Source: Sandaracinus amylolyticus
Lineage (GTDB): Bacteria > Myxococcota_A > Polyangia > Polyangiales > Sandaracinaceae
Assembly: GCF_000737325.1 (NCBI RefSeq)
Contig: NZ_CP011125.1
Location: 10,181,945 to 10,245,944 of the forward strand
Direction of reading: 5' to 3'
DNA length: 64,000 nt
The stretch's first letter is position 1. Every line of letters begins with the position of its first letter. The position numbers and the translations under genes are program-made. Below, piece by piece: positions 42,329 to 51,309 of this stretch. The notes beneath the pieces were generated by a model. It made no database searches, was not told where the DNA came from, and was given only the letters and a program-made list of their open reading frames with translations.

Positions 42329-45300
42329 ATGAGGCGACACCACGTCGTGATCGTGGGGGTGGTCGCGCTCGCGCTGGTCGCGTGTGGGCACCGCACCGAA
42401 GCGGTGGACGCCACGGTCGCGACGCTGCGCACGGTGCGCGGAGACGTGCGCGCGGGGGAGGACGTCGCGGGTCCTCGCGCGCGGGTCGCGCCCGGTGCGA
42501 TCGTCACGACGGGTGAGGCCTCGCGCGCTCGCCTCGAGCTCGACGGAGGCGGCGCGCTGCTGCTCGATCAGGGCGCGCGCCTCACCGTCGCCGCCGAGGA
42601 CGCGATCGCGATCGACGCCGGGCGCGTCTACCTGCGCGCGCACCCCGGCGACGCCGTCGCGATTACGATCGGCGAGGCCGCGCTGCGCGCCGCCGATGCC
42701 GCGCTCTCGATCGAGCCGACGCGCGTCTACGTGGTGCGCGGCGAGATCAGCTATCGCGTCGGCGCGCATCGCGGCGTGATCCGCGCCGGCGAAGAAATGG
42801 CACTCGGTGCCACTTCTTCCGGCCCGCCCGCGATCACGCCCGCGACGTTGTGGAGCGACTGGACCGGCGGCCTCGTGCGGCCCGGGCCCGACGGCGGCGA
42901 CGTCGCGCCCGGCATGGGCATGCTCGAGGCGCGTGTGCCCGACGAGATCGGCGTCGCGCGCTGGGCGCTCACGATCCGCCGCCTCGACGTGCGCGTGCGC
43001 GTCGACGGCGACCTCGCGATCACCGAGGTCGAGCAGGAGTTCTTCAACCCCGCGAGCGAGACCGTCGAGGGCCTCTATCGCGTGTCGGTGCCCGAGGGCG
43101 CGGTGCTGCAGCGCTTCGCGGTCGATCGCGACGGCACGATGGTCGAGGGCTACGTGCGCGAGCAGCAGCAGGCGCGCGTGGCGTACGAAGCGCAGGTCTA
43201 TCGCGGCTCGACCGACGATCCCGCGCTGCTCGAGTGGGACGCCGCGGGACGCTATCGCGCGCGGATCTATCCGATCGCGCCCGGCGAGGTGCGGCGCATC
43301 GCGATCCGCTACGCGGAGTGGCTCGGGGCCGCGCGCGAAGGTGGGCCGCGCCTCTATCGCTACCCGATGGGCGCGGGCGATCGCGCGCCGCACGTGCAGG
43401 AGATGTCGTTCGTCGCCGATCTCGCGCGCGCCGGTGCGCCGCACGTGCGCGCGGGCATGGGCGCGGTGGTCGAGGGCGACTCGGTGGTGCTCCGGCGCAG
43501 CGACTTCCGTCCGCGCAGCGATCTCTGGCTCGAGCTGACGAGCGACGAAAGCGGGCGCGCTCAGCGCGCGTACCGCGCGCGCCACGAGCCGCCGCCGCGC
43601 GCCCCGGGATCGCGCGCGATCGTCCACGAGGCCGACGAGCGCGACTACTGGTTCCTGCCGCTGCGACTGCCCGCGCGGCTGACCGAGCGCACGAGCGAAG
43701 GCGGGATCGATCTCGTCGTGGTCGCCGACGTGAGCGCCGCGACGGATCGATCGCACCTCGAGCTCGGTCGCAGCGTGGTCGAGTCGATCGCGGCGCACCT
43801 CGGGCCGCGCGATCGACTGAGCATCGTGGGCGCCGATCTCGCGATCCGTCCGCTGATCGAGGGCGAGGGCGCGACCGCGCTCGGACCGGCGAGCGGCGAG
43901 CGCGTCGAGGCGCTGCTCGAAGGGCTCTCGCGCGTGCCCGCGGGCGGCGCGACCGATCTCGGCGCGGCGATCGCGGAGGCCGCGGCGCTGCTCGATCCTG
44001 CGCGACCGGGCGCCGTGGTGTACGTCGGCGACGGTGCGCCGACCGTCGGTGAGCTCGGCGCGGAGCAGCTGCTCGAGCACTTCGCGCGGCTGCCGCATCC
44101 GGTGCGTCTGTACGCGATCGGCGTGGGCTCGAGCGCGAGCCGAAGCCCGGGCGCGCATTGCGCGACCGCGCGTGAGGCCAATGCATCCGACGGCCCGCTC
44201 GGGGCCGTTGGATGCAGCAACCTCGATCTGCTCGACGCGCTCACCCAGGGCGGTGGGCTCGCGCTGCGCGTCGAGGAGCGCGGGCAGTCCGCCGAGGCGG
44301 CGCTCGACGTGCTCGCGCACGCGCAGCGTCCGCTGCTCTCGCGCGTGACGGTCGAGCTCGGCACCGGCATCGACAACGTGTTCCCGCGGCGTCCGGTCGA
44401 TCTCACGTCGGGCGACGTGCTCGCGATCGTCGGTCGGGTGCGCGACGACCCGCCGAGCGAGATCGTCGTGCGCGGCGAGGTCGCGGGCGCGCCGTTCGAG
44501 GAGCGCATCGCGGTGAGCACCGAGACGCGCGCCGAGACGGTGGATCTGCGGCTGCGCTGGGCGGGCGAGCGCCTCCATCAGCTCTTGCTCGGAGGCGCGA
44601 GCCGCGAGGAGATCGCGGAGCTCGGCACGCGGTACGGGCTGATCACGCCGTTCACCAGCTACTACGTGCCGAGCGCGCGCGAGCTGCGCGAGATGGGGCA
44701 GCTCTCGCGACTGCTGCGTCACGAGCCGCTCGTCGACCCGAGCGTGGCCGCGGAGGAGTCGACGCTCGCGCAGATCGCGCTCGGCATCGCGCTCGGTCCG
44801 CTCGCGCTCACGGGCTGCACCACCAGCGCCGAGCCGCCGACTGGATCGAGTGCGACGAGCGACCCCGGTGCGCTCGAGGAGGTCGAAGAATCGCCGCCGC
44901 CGCAGCAGCCGGGAGCGACGGAGACCGCGACGAGCACGCAGACCGAGAGCGCGCGCTACGGCGTCGAGGGCAACGGCGCGAGCGCGGCGGTGCCGCTCGG
45001 TCAGGAACGCGTCGACGCGCCGCAGCCCGCGCCCGCGCCGCCGCCCGCGACGACGGCGCCCGTGCTGCCCGCGGAGCCCGAGGCCGCGGCGGCGCCGGTC
45101 ACCGGCGCGACCACCGATCGCGCGCCGGCGCGCAGGGCGGAGCCCTCCCCCGACGAGATCCGCAGTCAGCTCGATGCGCTCGGCTACGCCCCGGCGGACG
45201 GCTACGGCGGCCTCGGTATCCGCGGCACCGGCCGCGGCGGAGGTGGCAGCGGCGAAGGCACGATCGGCCTCGGCAACCTCGGCGCGATGGGGCACGGCGC

Positions 45301-47143
45301 CGGCGACGGAACCGGCCAGGGCTACGGCTCGGGCGCGGGCGGCTCCAGCGGTCGTCGCGCCGCGGTGCCGCAGGTGCGGTTCGGTCAGGCCGAGGTGCGC
45401 GGCGCGCTCTCGAGCGAGGTGATCCGTCGCGTCGTGCGACGGCACGTCAACGAGGTGCGCTTCTGCTACGAGCAGGAGCTCGCGGCGCGCCCCGATCTCG
45501 AAGGGCGCGTCACCGTCGGCTTCGTCATCGGCGCCACCGGCGCCGTGCAGGGCGCGGGCGTGACCGACAGCTCGCTCGGCAACCCGCGCGTCGAGGGATG
45601 CATCGCGCAGGCGGTGCGTCGCTGGACGTTCCCTTCGCCCGACGGCGGCGGCGTGGTCGCGGTGACGTATCCGTTCGTGCTCGAGTCCTCCGGCGGGTCG
45701 GGCGCGTACATCCAGCCCACGTCGACGACGACGCGCACGACGACGACGATCATCGTCACCACCACGACCGCCGACGATCACGCGCGGCGTCGCTGCAGCG
45801 ACGCGGCGTCGCGCTCGCTCGACGATCGCCGCGCGCTGTGGCGCGAGCGGCTCGAGCAAGCGAGCGGCACGTGGGGATGGGTCGACGTCTATCGCACCGC
45901 GATCCGCGACTGCGAGACGCCGGGCTGGCGCGATCGCCGCGCGCTGCTCTCGCTGATGCTCGCGCGCGCGGGCTCGCTCGCGACGATGATCGAGCTCTAC
46001 CAGCAGATGACCGAGGGCTCGGCGCGCGGCTACTTGCGCGGTGAGATCCTGCGGCGCGTGCGCTCGCCCGAGGATCTGCGCCTCGTGCGCAACGCGTTCG
46101 GTCTGAGCGGCGGGGTCGACTGGTCGCTCGTCGAGCAGGTGCTCGCGCGCGCGACGACGCCTGCGGCGCGGCTGCGCGCATTGCGTGAGCTCGTCGCGCA
46201 GCGGCCCGATTCGTTGGACCTCCAACTACGTCTGCTCGAGGAGCTCGAGCACCAGCAGCGCATGCCCGAGGCGTTCCGCCTCGCGAGCACGATGCGCCTC
46301 GATCCGCTCGCCGACGCAGGCGTGCGCACCGCGATCGGCGAGATGTACCTGCGGCACGATCGCGAGCCCGACGCGCGCCGCGCGTTCAGCGAGATCGTGG
46401 AGTTCGCGCCGCTCGACGAGCTCGCGCGCCGTCGCCTCGGGGACCTCTACCGCGCCCACGGCTGGTACGACGACGCCTATCGCCAGTACGCGACGCTCTC
46501 CGCGATCCGTCCCGACGATCCCGGCGTGCTGCTCCTGCTCGCGCAGGCCGCCGCGGGCGCGGGGCGCGTCGACGAAGCGCTGCGGCTCGAGCAGCGGCTC
46601 ATGGAGACGGCCGAGCCGGGCGCGCGCGAAGGGCTCGCGCGCATCGCGCAGCTCTGGTCGAGCGTGCGCTTCGCGAAGTTGCGCGAGGACGCGCGGCGCA
46701 ACGCGGACGAGGCGCGCCTCGCGTCGCTGGTCGCGCGCATGCGCCGCAGCGGCGTGCTGCGCGGCGCGGGCGACATGCGGGTGTCGCTCACGTGGTCGCA
46801 TCCCGACGCGCAGCTGGCGCTCTGGGCCGCGCATCCGGGCCTCTCGCCGACGCGCCCCGAGGACCTCGCGCCCGAGCTCGGCATCGAGGCGTTCGACGTC
46901 GCGGAGCAGGAGAGCGGTCCCTATCGCATCGAGGTGCGCCGCTCGAGCCGCGATCGCCTCGGCGCGATCGAGGGCGAGCTCGTCGTGGTGTGGCACGAGG
47001 GACGCCCCGACGAGCGCATCCAGGTGATCCCGCTGCGGTTCGACGCCGAGCGACGCGCGATGGCGTGGACGATCACCGGCACGAACATCGCGGAGACGAC
47101 GCCGCTCGAGACCACCACGCTCGCGACGCGAGGGAACCGCTGA
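42329..47143 (+). CDS. Giant lipoprotein 1: FecR-like, VIT, VWA, AgmX/PglI-like, TPR regions
   Basis: This 1604-residue protein begins with a lipoprotein signal (VVIVGVVALALVAC). By rough residue: 30-175 FecR-like (VRGDVRAGEDV, LELDGGGALLLDQGARL); 215-340 VIT domain (ADL-type TEVEQEFFNPASETVEGLYRVSVPEGAVLQRF); 460-650 VWA with degenerate metal site (VVADVSAATDRS); 760-780 a VIT/VWA end (YGLITPFTSYYVPS); then an internal lipobox-like LALTGC at 825-830; 840-1012 Pro/Ala and Gly-rich linker; 1013-1120 AgmX/PglI-like (VRRHVNEVRFCYEQELAARPDLEGRVTVGFVI); 1150-1460 TPR-like helices; 1480-1600 a beta domain (VSLTWSHPDAQL). GAGGGAGG precedes ATG 42329. The stop overlaps the start of its paralogue. It probably scaffolds protein contacts in the envelope. 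Confidence 0.92.
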   Translation: MRRHHVVIVGVVALALVACGHRTEAVDATVATLRTVRGDVRAGEDVAGPRARVAPGAIVTTGEASRARLELDGGGALLLDQGARLTVAAEDAIAIDAGRVYLRAHPGDAVAITIGEAALRAADAALSIEPTRVYVVRGEISYRVGAHRGVIRAGEEMALGATSSGPPAITPATLWSDWTGGLVRPGPDGGDVAPGMGMLEARVPDEIGVARWALTIRRLDVRVRVDGDLAITEVEQEFFNPASETVEGLYRVSVPEGAVLQRFAVDRDGTMVEGYVREQQQARVAYEAQVYRGSTDDPALLEWDAAGRYRARIYPIAPGEVRRIAIRYAEWLGAAREGGPRLYRYPMGAGDRAPHVQEMSFVADLARAGAPHVRAGMGAVVEGDSVVLRRSDFRPRSDLWLELTSDESGRAQRAYRARHEPPPRAPGSRAIVHEADERDYWFLPLRLPARLTERTSEGGIDLVVVADVSAATDRSHLELGRSVVESIAAHLGPRDRLSIVGADLAIRPLIEGEGATALGPASGERVEALLEGLSRVPAGGATDLGAAIAEAAALLDPARPGAVVYVGDGAPTVGELGAEQLLEHFARLPHPVRLYAIGVGSSASRSPGAHCATAREANASDGPLGAVGCSNLDLLDALTQGGGLALRVEERGQSAEAALDVLAHAQRPLLSRVTVELGTGIDNVFPRRPVDLTSGDVLAIVGRVRDDPPSEIVVRGEVAGAPFEERIAVSTETRAETVDLRLRWAGERLHQLLLGGASREEIAELGTRYGLITPFTSYYVPSARELREMGQLSRLLRHEPLVDPSVAAEESTLAQIALGIALGPLALTGCTTSAEPPTGSSATSDPGALEEVEESPPPQQPGATETATSTQTESARYGVEGNGASAAVPLGQERVDAPQPAPAPPPATTAPVLPAEPEAAAAPVTGATTDRAPARRAEPSPDEIRSQLDALGYAPADGYGGLGIRGTGRGGGGSGEGTIGLGNLGAMGHGAGDGTGQGYGSGAGGSSGRRAAVPQVRFGQAEVRGALSSEVIRRVVRRHVNEVRFCYEQELAARPDLEGRVTVGFVIGATGAVQGAGVTDSSLGNPRVEGCIAQAVRRWTFPSPDGGGVVAVTYPFVLESSGGSGAYIQPTSTTTRTTTTIIVTTTTADDHARRRCSDAASRSLDDRRALWRERLEQASGTWGWVDVYRTAIRDCETPGWRDRRALLSLMLARAGSLATMIELYQQMTEGSARGYLRGEILRRVRSPEDLRLVRNAFGLSGGVDWSLVEQVLARATTPAARLRALRELVAQRPDSLDLQLRLLEELEHQQRMPEAFRLASTMRLDPLADAGVRTAIGEMYLRHDREPDARRAFSEIVEFAPLDELARRRLGDLYRAHGWYDDAYRQYATLSAIRPDDPGVLLLLAQAAAGAGRVDEALRLEQRLMETAEPGAREGLARIAQLWSSVRFAKLREDARRNADEARLASLVARMRRSGVLRGAGDMRVSLTWSHPDAQLALWAAHPGLSPTRPEDLAPELGIEAFDVAEQESGPYRIEVRRSSRDRLGAIEGELVVVWHEGRPDERIQVIPLRFDAERRAMAWTITGTNIAETTPLETTTLATRGNR
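42791..42819. repeat. Imperfect palindrome inside giant gene 1
   Basis: GAAGAAATGGCAC (42791-42803) and GTGCCACTTCTTC (42807-42819) pair with one mismatch around a 3-nt loop. It lies within the codons for GEEMALGATSS, and its composition is lower in GC than its surroundings. Confidence 0.75.
44182..44216. repeat. 15-bp imperfect inverted repeat within an insertion in the VWA region of giant gene 1
   Basis: TGCATCCGACGGCCC (44182-44196) pairs with GGGCCGTTGGATGCA (44202-44216), one mismatch, loop GCTCG. It encodes part of a loop that the paralogue lacks, and so may mark an inserted palindromic element. Confidence 0.8.
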
Positions 47144-50100
47144 TGCGCACGCTTCGTCTCTCGCTCGCGCTGATCCTGCTCGTCGGGTGCGGCGAGCATC
47201 ACGACCCCGCGCCGACCGTCGCGTTGGTCTCGGTGGTCCGCGGCACGACGACGCTCGAGCGCGGCGACGCGCGCGAGACCGTCGATCATCCGGCGCGCGT
47301 CGAGCAGGGCGCGACGGTGCGCACCGCCGACGATGGCCGCGCGGCGCTCACGCTCGACTCCGGCGCGTGGGTGCTCCTCGATCGCGCGACGGCGGGCGCG
47401 GCGCAGCTCGCGTCGCTCACGCTCGCGCAGGGGCGCGTGTGGGTCGACGCGTCGAGCGCGGAGGAGACGACGATCGAGACCGCGCACGGTCGCTTCGCGA
47501 GCAGCGGCGCGGCGTTCGCGGTCGAGCTCGCGGACGGCGAGACGCGCGTCTACTGCGGCTCGGGCGAGGTCACCTACGCGACGCCTCACGGGGAAGGGCG
47601 CATCGCGCAGGGCGAGACGCTACGCGCGAGCGCGAGCGCGGCGGACCTCGCGCCCGAGGCGATGTGGGACGACTGGACCGGCGGGCTCGCGGATCCCGCG
47701 CACGGTCGGCTGCGCGTGGTCGAGCGTGTCGGCGTGCTCGCGGGTCGCACGCCCTACGAGCTCGGCCGCGCGCGCACGCCGCTGCCGATCCGCGGTCACG
47801 AGGTGAGCGCCGACATCCGCGGCGATCTCGCGGTGACCGAGGTGGTGCAGACGTTCTTCAACGCGCGCTCCGAGGCGCTCGAGGGCGAGTGGAGCATGCG
47901 CCTGCCCGAAGGCGCGATCGTGCAGGGCTTCGCGGTGGACACCGGCGGCGGCTTCGTCGACGCGGTGGTCGGCACGATCCCGGTGAGCCCCGGCTATCAG
48001 CTCGGGTGGCAGACGCGCGAGACGCCGGGCAGCAAGCTCTCGTGGGACGGCCCCGAGCGCCTGCGCGCGCGCATCTTTCCGGTGCCGCCGGGCGGCACGG
48101 TGCGGGTGCGCGTTCGTTATACCGAGTGGCTCGACCGCGCCGGCGAGCGACGCACCTACGTCTATCCGATGCGCGCCGAGGGCGAGGCGCCGCTGCTCGG
48201 CGAGTTCGTGCTGAGCGTCGACACGCGCCACGCGAACGCCGGCGCGCTGCGCGCCGGGATGGGCGCGGCGGAAGAAGACGGCCGCGTCACTCTGCGTCGC
48301 AGCGACTTCCGACCGCGCGCCGACTTCTATCTCGACCTCTACGACGGCGAGCGCGCCGAGCGCGGGAGCGGCGCGATCGCGTATCGCGTGGGCGGGCTGC
48401 AGACCCAGCCGGCGGCGGAGGGCGAGGACGACTACGTGCTCTTCGACGTGCCGACCGCGGCGCTCGCGTCGGAGCGCGAGGAGACGCCGCCCGGGCCCTC
48501 GATCGTGCTGCTGCTCGACGTCTCGGGCGCGACGGATCCCGAGGATCTCGAGATCGCGCGCGGCGTCGTCGAAGCGGTGCTGCGCCAGCTCGCGCCCGGC
48601 GATCGCGTCGCGATCCGCGTCGCCGACGTGCGCGCGCGCGTGCCCGAGGGCGCGCCCGAAGGTCTCGTCATCGCGAGCGACGAGACGCGCGAGCAGATCC
48701 TCGAGTCCCTGGCGCGCGTCGACCTCGGCGGCGCGACCGATCTCGGCGCGAGCCTCCGCGATGCCGCGGCGCTGGTCGCCGGTGAAGCGCGCGGCGCGGT
48801 GATCTACCTCGGCGACGCGATGCCCACGACGGGCGCGCTCGACGCGACCGCCATCCGCGCGCAGCTCGCGACGCTCGACGCGCCGCCGCGCTTCTTCGGG
48901 CTCGCGATCGGCGACGGCGCGAACGTCGATCTGCTGCGCGCGCTCTTCGGCGAGCAGGCGAGCGCGGTGCGCGATCGCGAGAGCGCGGCGCGCGCCGTGA
49001 TGGCGGTGCTCGCCGACGCGTCGCGCGCGACGCTGCGCGGGATCACGGTCGAGCTCGGCGAGGGCGTGGAGCGCGTGTACCCGCGTGGCCCGATCTCGAT
49101 CCGACGCGGCGAGCACCTGCGCCTCGTGGGCCGGCTCGTCGACGCGCTCCCGACGTCGATCACGATCCGCGGTCAGGTCGACGGCGTCGACTTCGAGCGC
49201 GAGGTGCCGGTCACGACCGGCAGCGTCGAGGACGAAGGCGACGTGCGACGTCGCTGGGCGAGCGCGCGCCTGCGCGAGCTGCTCGATGCCGACGCGGGCC
49301 GGGAGGCGCTGGTCGATCTCGGCGTGCGCTTCGGGCTCGTCACGCCGTGGACCTCGATGGGCGTCGGAGTCACCGAGAACGCGATCCTCGCGCTGATCGA
49401 CGGCTTCGATCACGACCCGCTCGGCGTCGCGTGGGGCCTCGGCGGCGGCGGCGCGAACGTGCCGGTCACCGGGCTCACGTCGGACGAGCTCGGCTGGCGC
49501 CGTCGCATGCGGCGCGACGATCCGAGCCGCGACGCGTCGGCGCCCGAAGCGACGTGGTCGTCGCGCGTGAGCAGCACGCCGCCCGAGCCGGTTCGCGGTG
49601 AGAGCGGCGACGGTGGGCTCGGTCGTGCATCGGCCGCGCGCGCGCTGGTCGTCGGCGAGCGCGGGCCGCGGCAGTGCTACGAGCGTCGCTCGCTGGTGCG
49701 CCCCGATCTCACCGGCGACGTCACGGTGCGGGTCGCGATCGAGGGCGACGGCAGCGTGCGCAGCGCGGAGATCGCGAGCACCGGGCTCGGTGATCGCGAC
49801 GTCGAGCAGTGCGTGATCGCGGAGGTGCGCGGGATTCGCTTCCCCGCGCACGGCGGCGCGCAGGTCTCGGTCGATCACACGTTCGTGTTCCGCGTGCCGG
49901 AGCGCGAGCTCGGGACGCGACGGCAGTGCAGCGATGCGTCGCAGCAGGCGCTCGAGATGCGTCGCGCGTTGTGGCGCGAGCGCCTGTCGGGCGCGTACGG
50001 CGTGAGCGGCGCGCTCTCGGTGTGGCGCGATGCGCGCGCGCAGTGCGAGCTCGGCAACTGGCGGGCGCGGCGCACGCTGCTCGACATGATGCTCGAGCAC

Positions 50101-51282
50101 GTCGGTGGCGTCGCCGCCGAGGTCGAGCTCTATCGCGCGCTCGCGGGCGACGGCGCGGCGGCGAGCTACCTGCGGCGCGCCATCCTCCGTCACGTGCGCA
50201 CCGTGCAGGACGTCTACGACGTGCGCTGGGGCCTCGGGCTCGACGCGGGCGTCGAGTGGGCGATCTTCTCGCGCCTCTGGTGGACGAACGCCGATCCCGC
50301 GGCGCGCCTCGCGCTGGTGCGGCGCTGGCTCGAGGTCGCGCCCGACGAGATGGATCTGCGCCTGCGTCTGCTCTCGCTGCTCGAGCAGACGGGCGCGATC
50401 CCCGAGGCGCGTCGCGTCGCGCGCGAGCTGCGCGCCGATCCGCTCGCCGACGCGCGGGTGCGCACCGCGGTGGGCGAGTTCTGGCTGCGTCAGGAGAACG
50501 AGACCGAGGCGCGCCGCGTGTTCAGCGAGATCGTCGAGCACGCGCCGCTCGATCCCTGGGCGCGTCGCCGGCTCGGCGATCTCTATCGCGCGCACGGCTG
50601 GGCGGACGACGCCTACCGCGAGTACGGCACGCTCGCGCGGCTGCGCCCGGGCGAGGGCGACGTGCTGCTCCTGCTCGCGCGCGCGGCGGCGGACGGGCAG
50701 CGCACCGACGAAGCGCTGCGCCTCGAGCAGCGGCTCGGCGAGGCGACCGAGCCCGGCGTCGACGAGGGCGCGGCCTCGCACGCGCGTCTGTGGACGATGG
50801 TGCGCCTCGCGCGGCTCGAGCTCGCGGCGGCCGACGACGAGGCGATGCGCGCGGCGATCCGACGAAGGTGGCGCGAGGCGGGGGTGATGCGCGATCCGCC
50901 GGACGTGCTGGTCGCGCTCACGTGGTCCCATCCCGACGACGCGCCGGAGCTCGCGGTGCACTGGCCCGGCATCGAGGACGCGAGCGCGTTCGAGGCGGCG
51001 ACGCTCGGCGGCACCGAGCACGGCGTGCGCGCGATCCGCATCGGCGAGCGCGAGCCGGGCGATCACGTCTTCGAGGTGCGCCGCGAGGATCGCGACGCGA
51101 TCCGCGACACCACCGCGGAGCTGACGATCATCGTGCGCCCGGGCACGAGCGAGCAGCGCATCGTGGTGCAGCCCGTGACCCTCACGAGAGAGCGCCGCGT
51201 CGTGCGCTATCGCCTGAACGAGGCGAACCAGCTCGACGAGGTCGCGACGCCGACCGCGAGCGCGACGGGCGGCGCAGGCTGA
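47143..51282 (+). CDS. Giant lipoprotein 2: FecR-like, VIT, VWA, AgmX/PglI-like, TPR regions
   Basis: This 1379-residue paralogue of the upstream gene starts at ATG 47143, sharing its A with the upstream TGA (TGATG). The signal is SLALILLVGC. Regions follow the same order: FecR-like at 20-165, VIT at 205-330 (TEVVQTFFNARSEALEGEWSMRLPEGAIVQGF), VWA near 454 with degenerate metal site LLLDVSGATD, a short Gly-rich link, AgmX/PglI-like core at about 834-918 (GERGPRQCYERRSLVRPDLTGDVTVRVAI), and a TPR-like helical part at 930-1240. It lacks the internal lipobox and the long Pro/Gly linker of paralogue 1, which explains most of the size difference. Tandem, coupled paralogues suggest a hetero-complex in the envelope. 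Confidence 0.92.
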   Translation: MRTLRLSLALILLVGCGEHHDPAPTVALVSVVRGTTTLERGDARETVDHPARVEQGATVRTADDGRAALTLDSGAWVLLDRATAGAAQLASLTLAQGRVWVDASSAEETTIETAHGRFASSGAAFAVELADGETRVYCGSGEVTYATPHGEGRIAQGETLRASASAADLAPEAMWDDWTGGLADPAHGRLRVVERVGVLAGRTPYELGRARTPLPIRGHEVSADIRGDLAVTEVVQTFFNARSEALEGEWSMRLPEGAIVQGFAVDTGGGFVDAVVGTIPVSPGYQLGWQTRETPGSKLSWDGPERLRARIFPVPPGGTVRVRVRYTEWLDRAGERRTYVYPMRAEGEAPLLGEFVLSVDTRHANAGALRAGMGAAEEDGRVTLRRSDFRPRADFYLDLYDGERAERGSGAIAYRVGGLQTQPAAEGEDDYVLFDVPTAALASEREETPPGPSIVLLLDVSGATDPEDLEIARGVVEAVLRQLAPGDRVAIRVADVRARVPEGAPEGLVIASDETREQILESLARVDLGGATDLGASLRDAAALVAGEARGAVIYLGDAMPTTGALDATAIRAQLATLDAPPRFFGLAIGDGANVDLLRALFGEQASAVRDRESAARAVMAVLADASRATLRGITVELGEGVERVYPRGPISIRRGEHLRLVGRLVDALPTSITIRGQVDGVDFEREVPVTTGSVEDEGDVRRRWASARLRELLDADAGREALVDLGVRFGLVTPWTSMGVGVTENAILALIDGFDHDPLGVAWGLGGGGANVPVTGLTSDELGWRRRMRRDDPSRDASAPEATWSSRVSSTPPEPVRGESGDGGLGRASAARALVVGERGPRQCYERRSLVRPDLTGDVTVRVAIEGDGSVRSAEIASTGLGDRDVEQCVIAEVRGIRFPAHGGAQVSVDHTFVFRVPERELGTRRQCSDASQQALEMRRALWRERLSGAYGVSGALSVWRDARAQCELGNWRARRTLLDMMLEHVGGVAAEVELYRALAGDGAAASYLRRAILRHVRTVQDVYDVRWGLGLDAGVEWAIFSRLWWTNADPAARLALVRRWLEVAPDEMDLRLRLLSLLEQTGAIPEARRVARELRADPLADARVRTAVGEFWLRQENETEARRVFSEIVEHAPLDPWARRRLGDLYRAHGWADDAYREYGTLARLRPGEGDVLLLLARAAADGQRTDEALRLEQRLGEATEPGVDEGAASHARLWTMVRLARLELAAADDEAMRAAIRRRWREAGVMRDPPDVLVALTWSHPDDAPELAVHWPGIEDASAFEAATLGGTEHGVRAIRIGEREPGDHVFEVRREDRDAIRDTTAELTIIVRPGTSEQRIVVQPVTLTRERRVVRYRLNEANQLDEVATPTASATGGAG

Positions 51283-51309
51283 GCGCGGTGCGCGCCGCGC
51301 GCGACGAGC

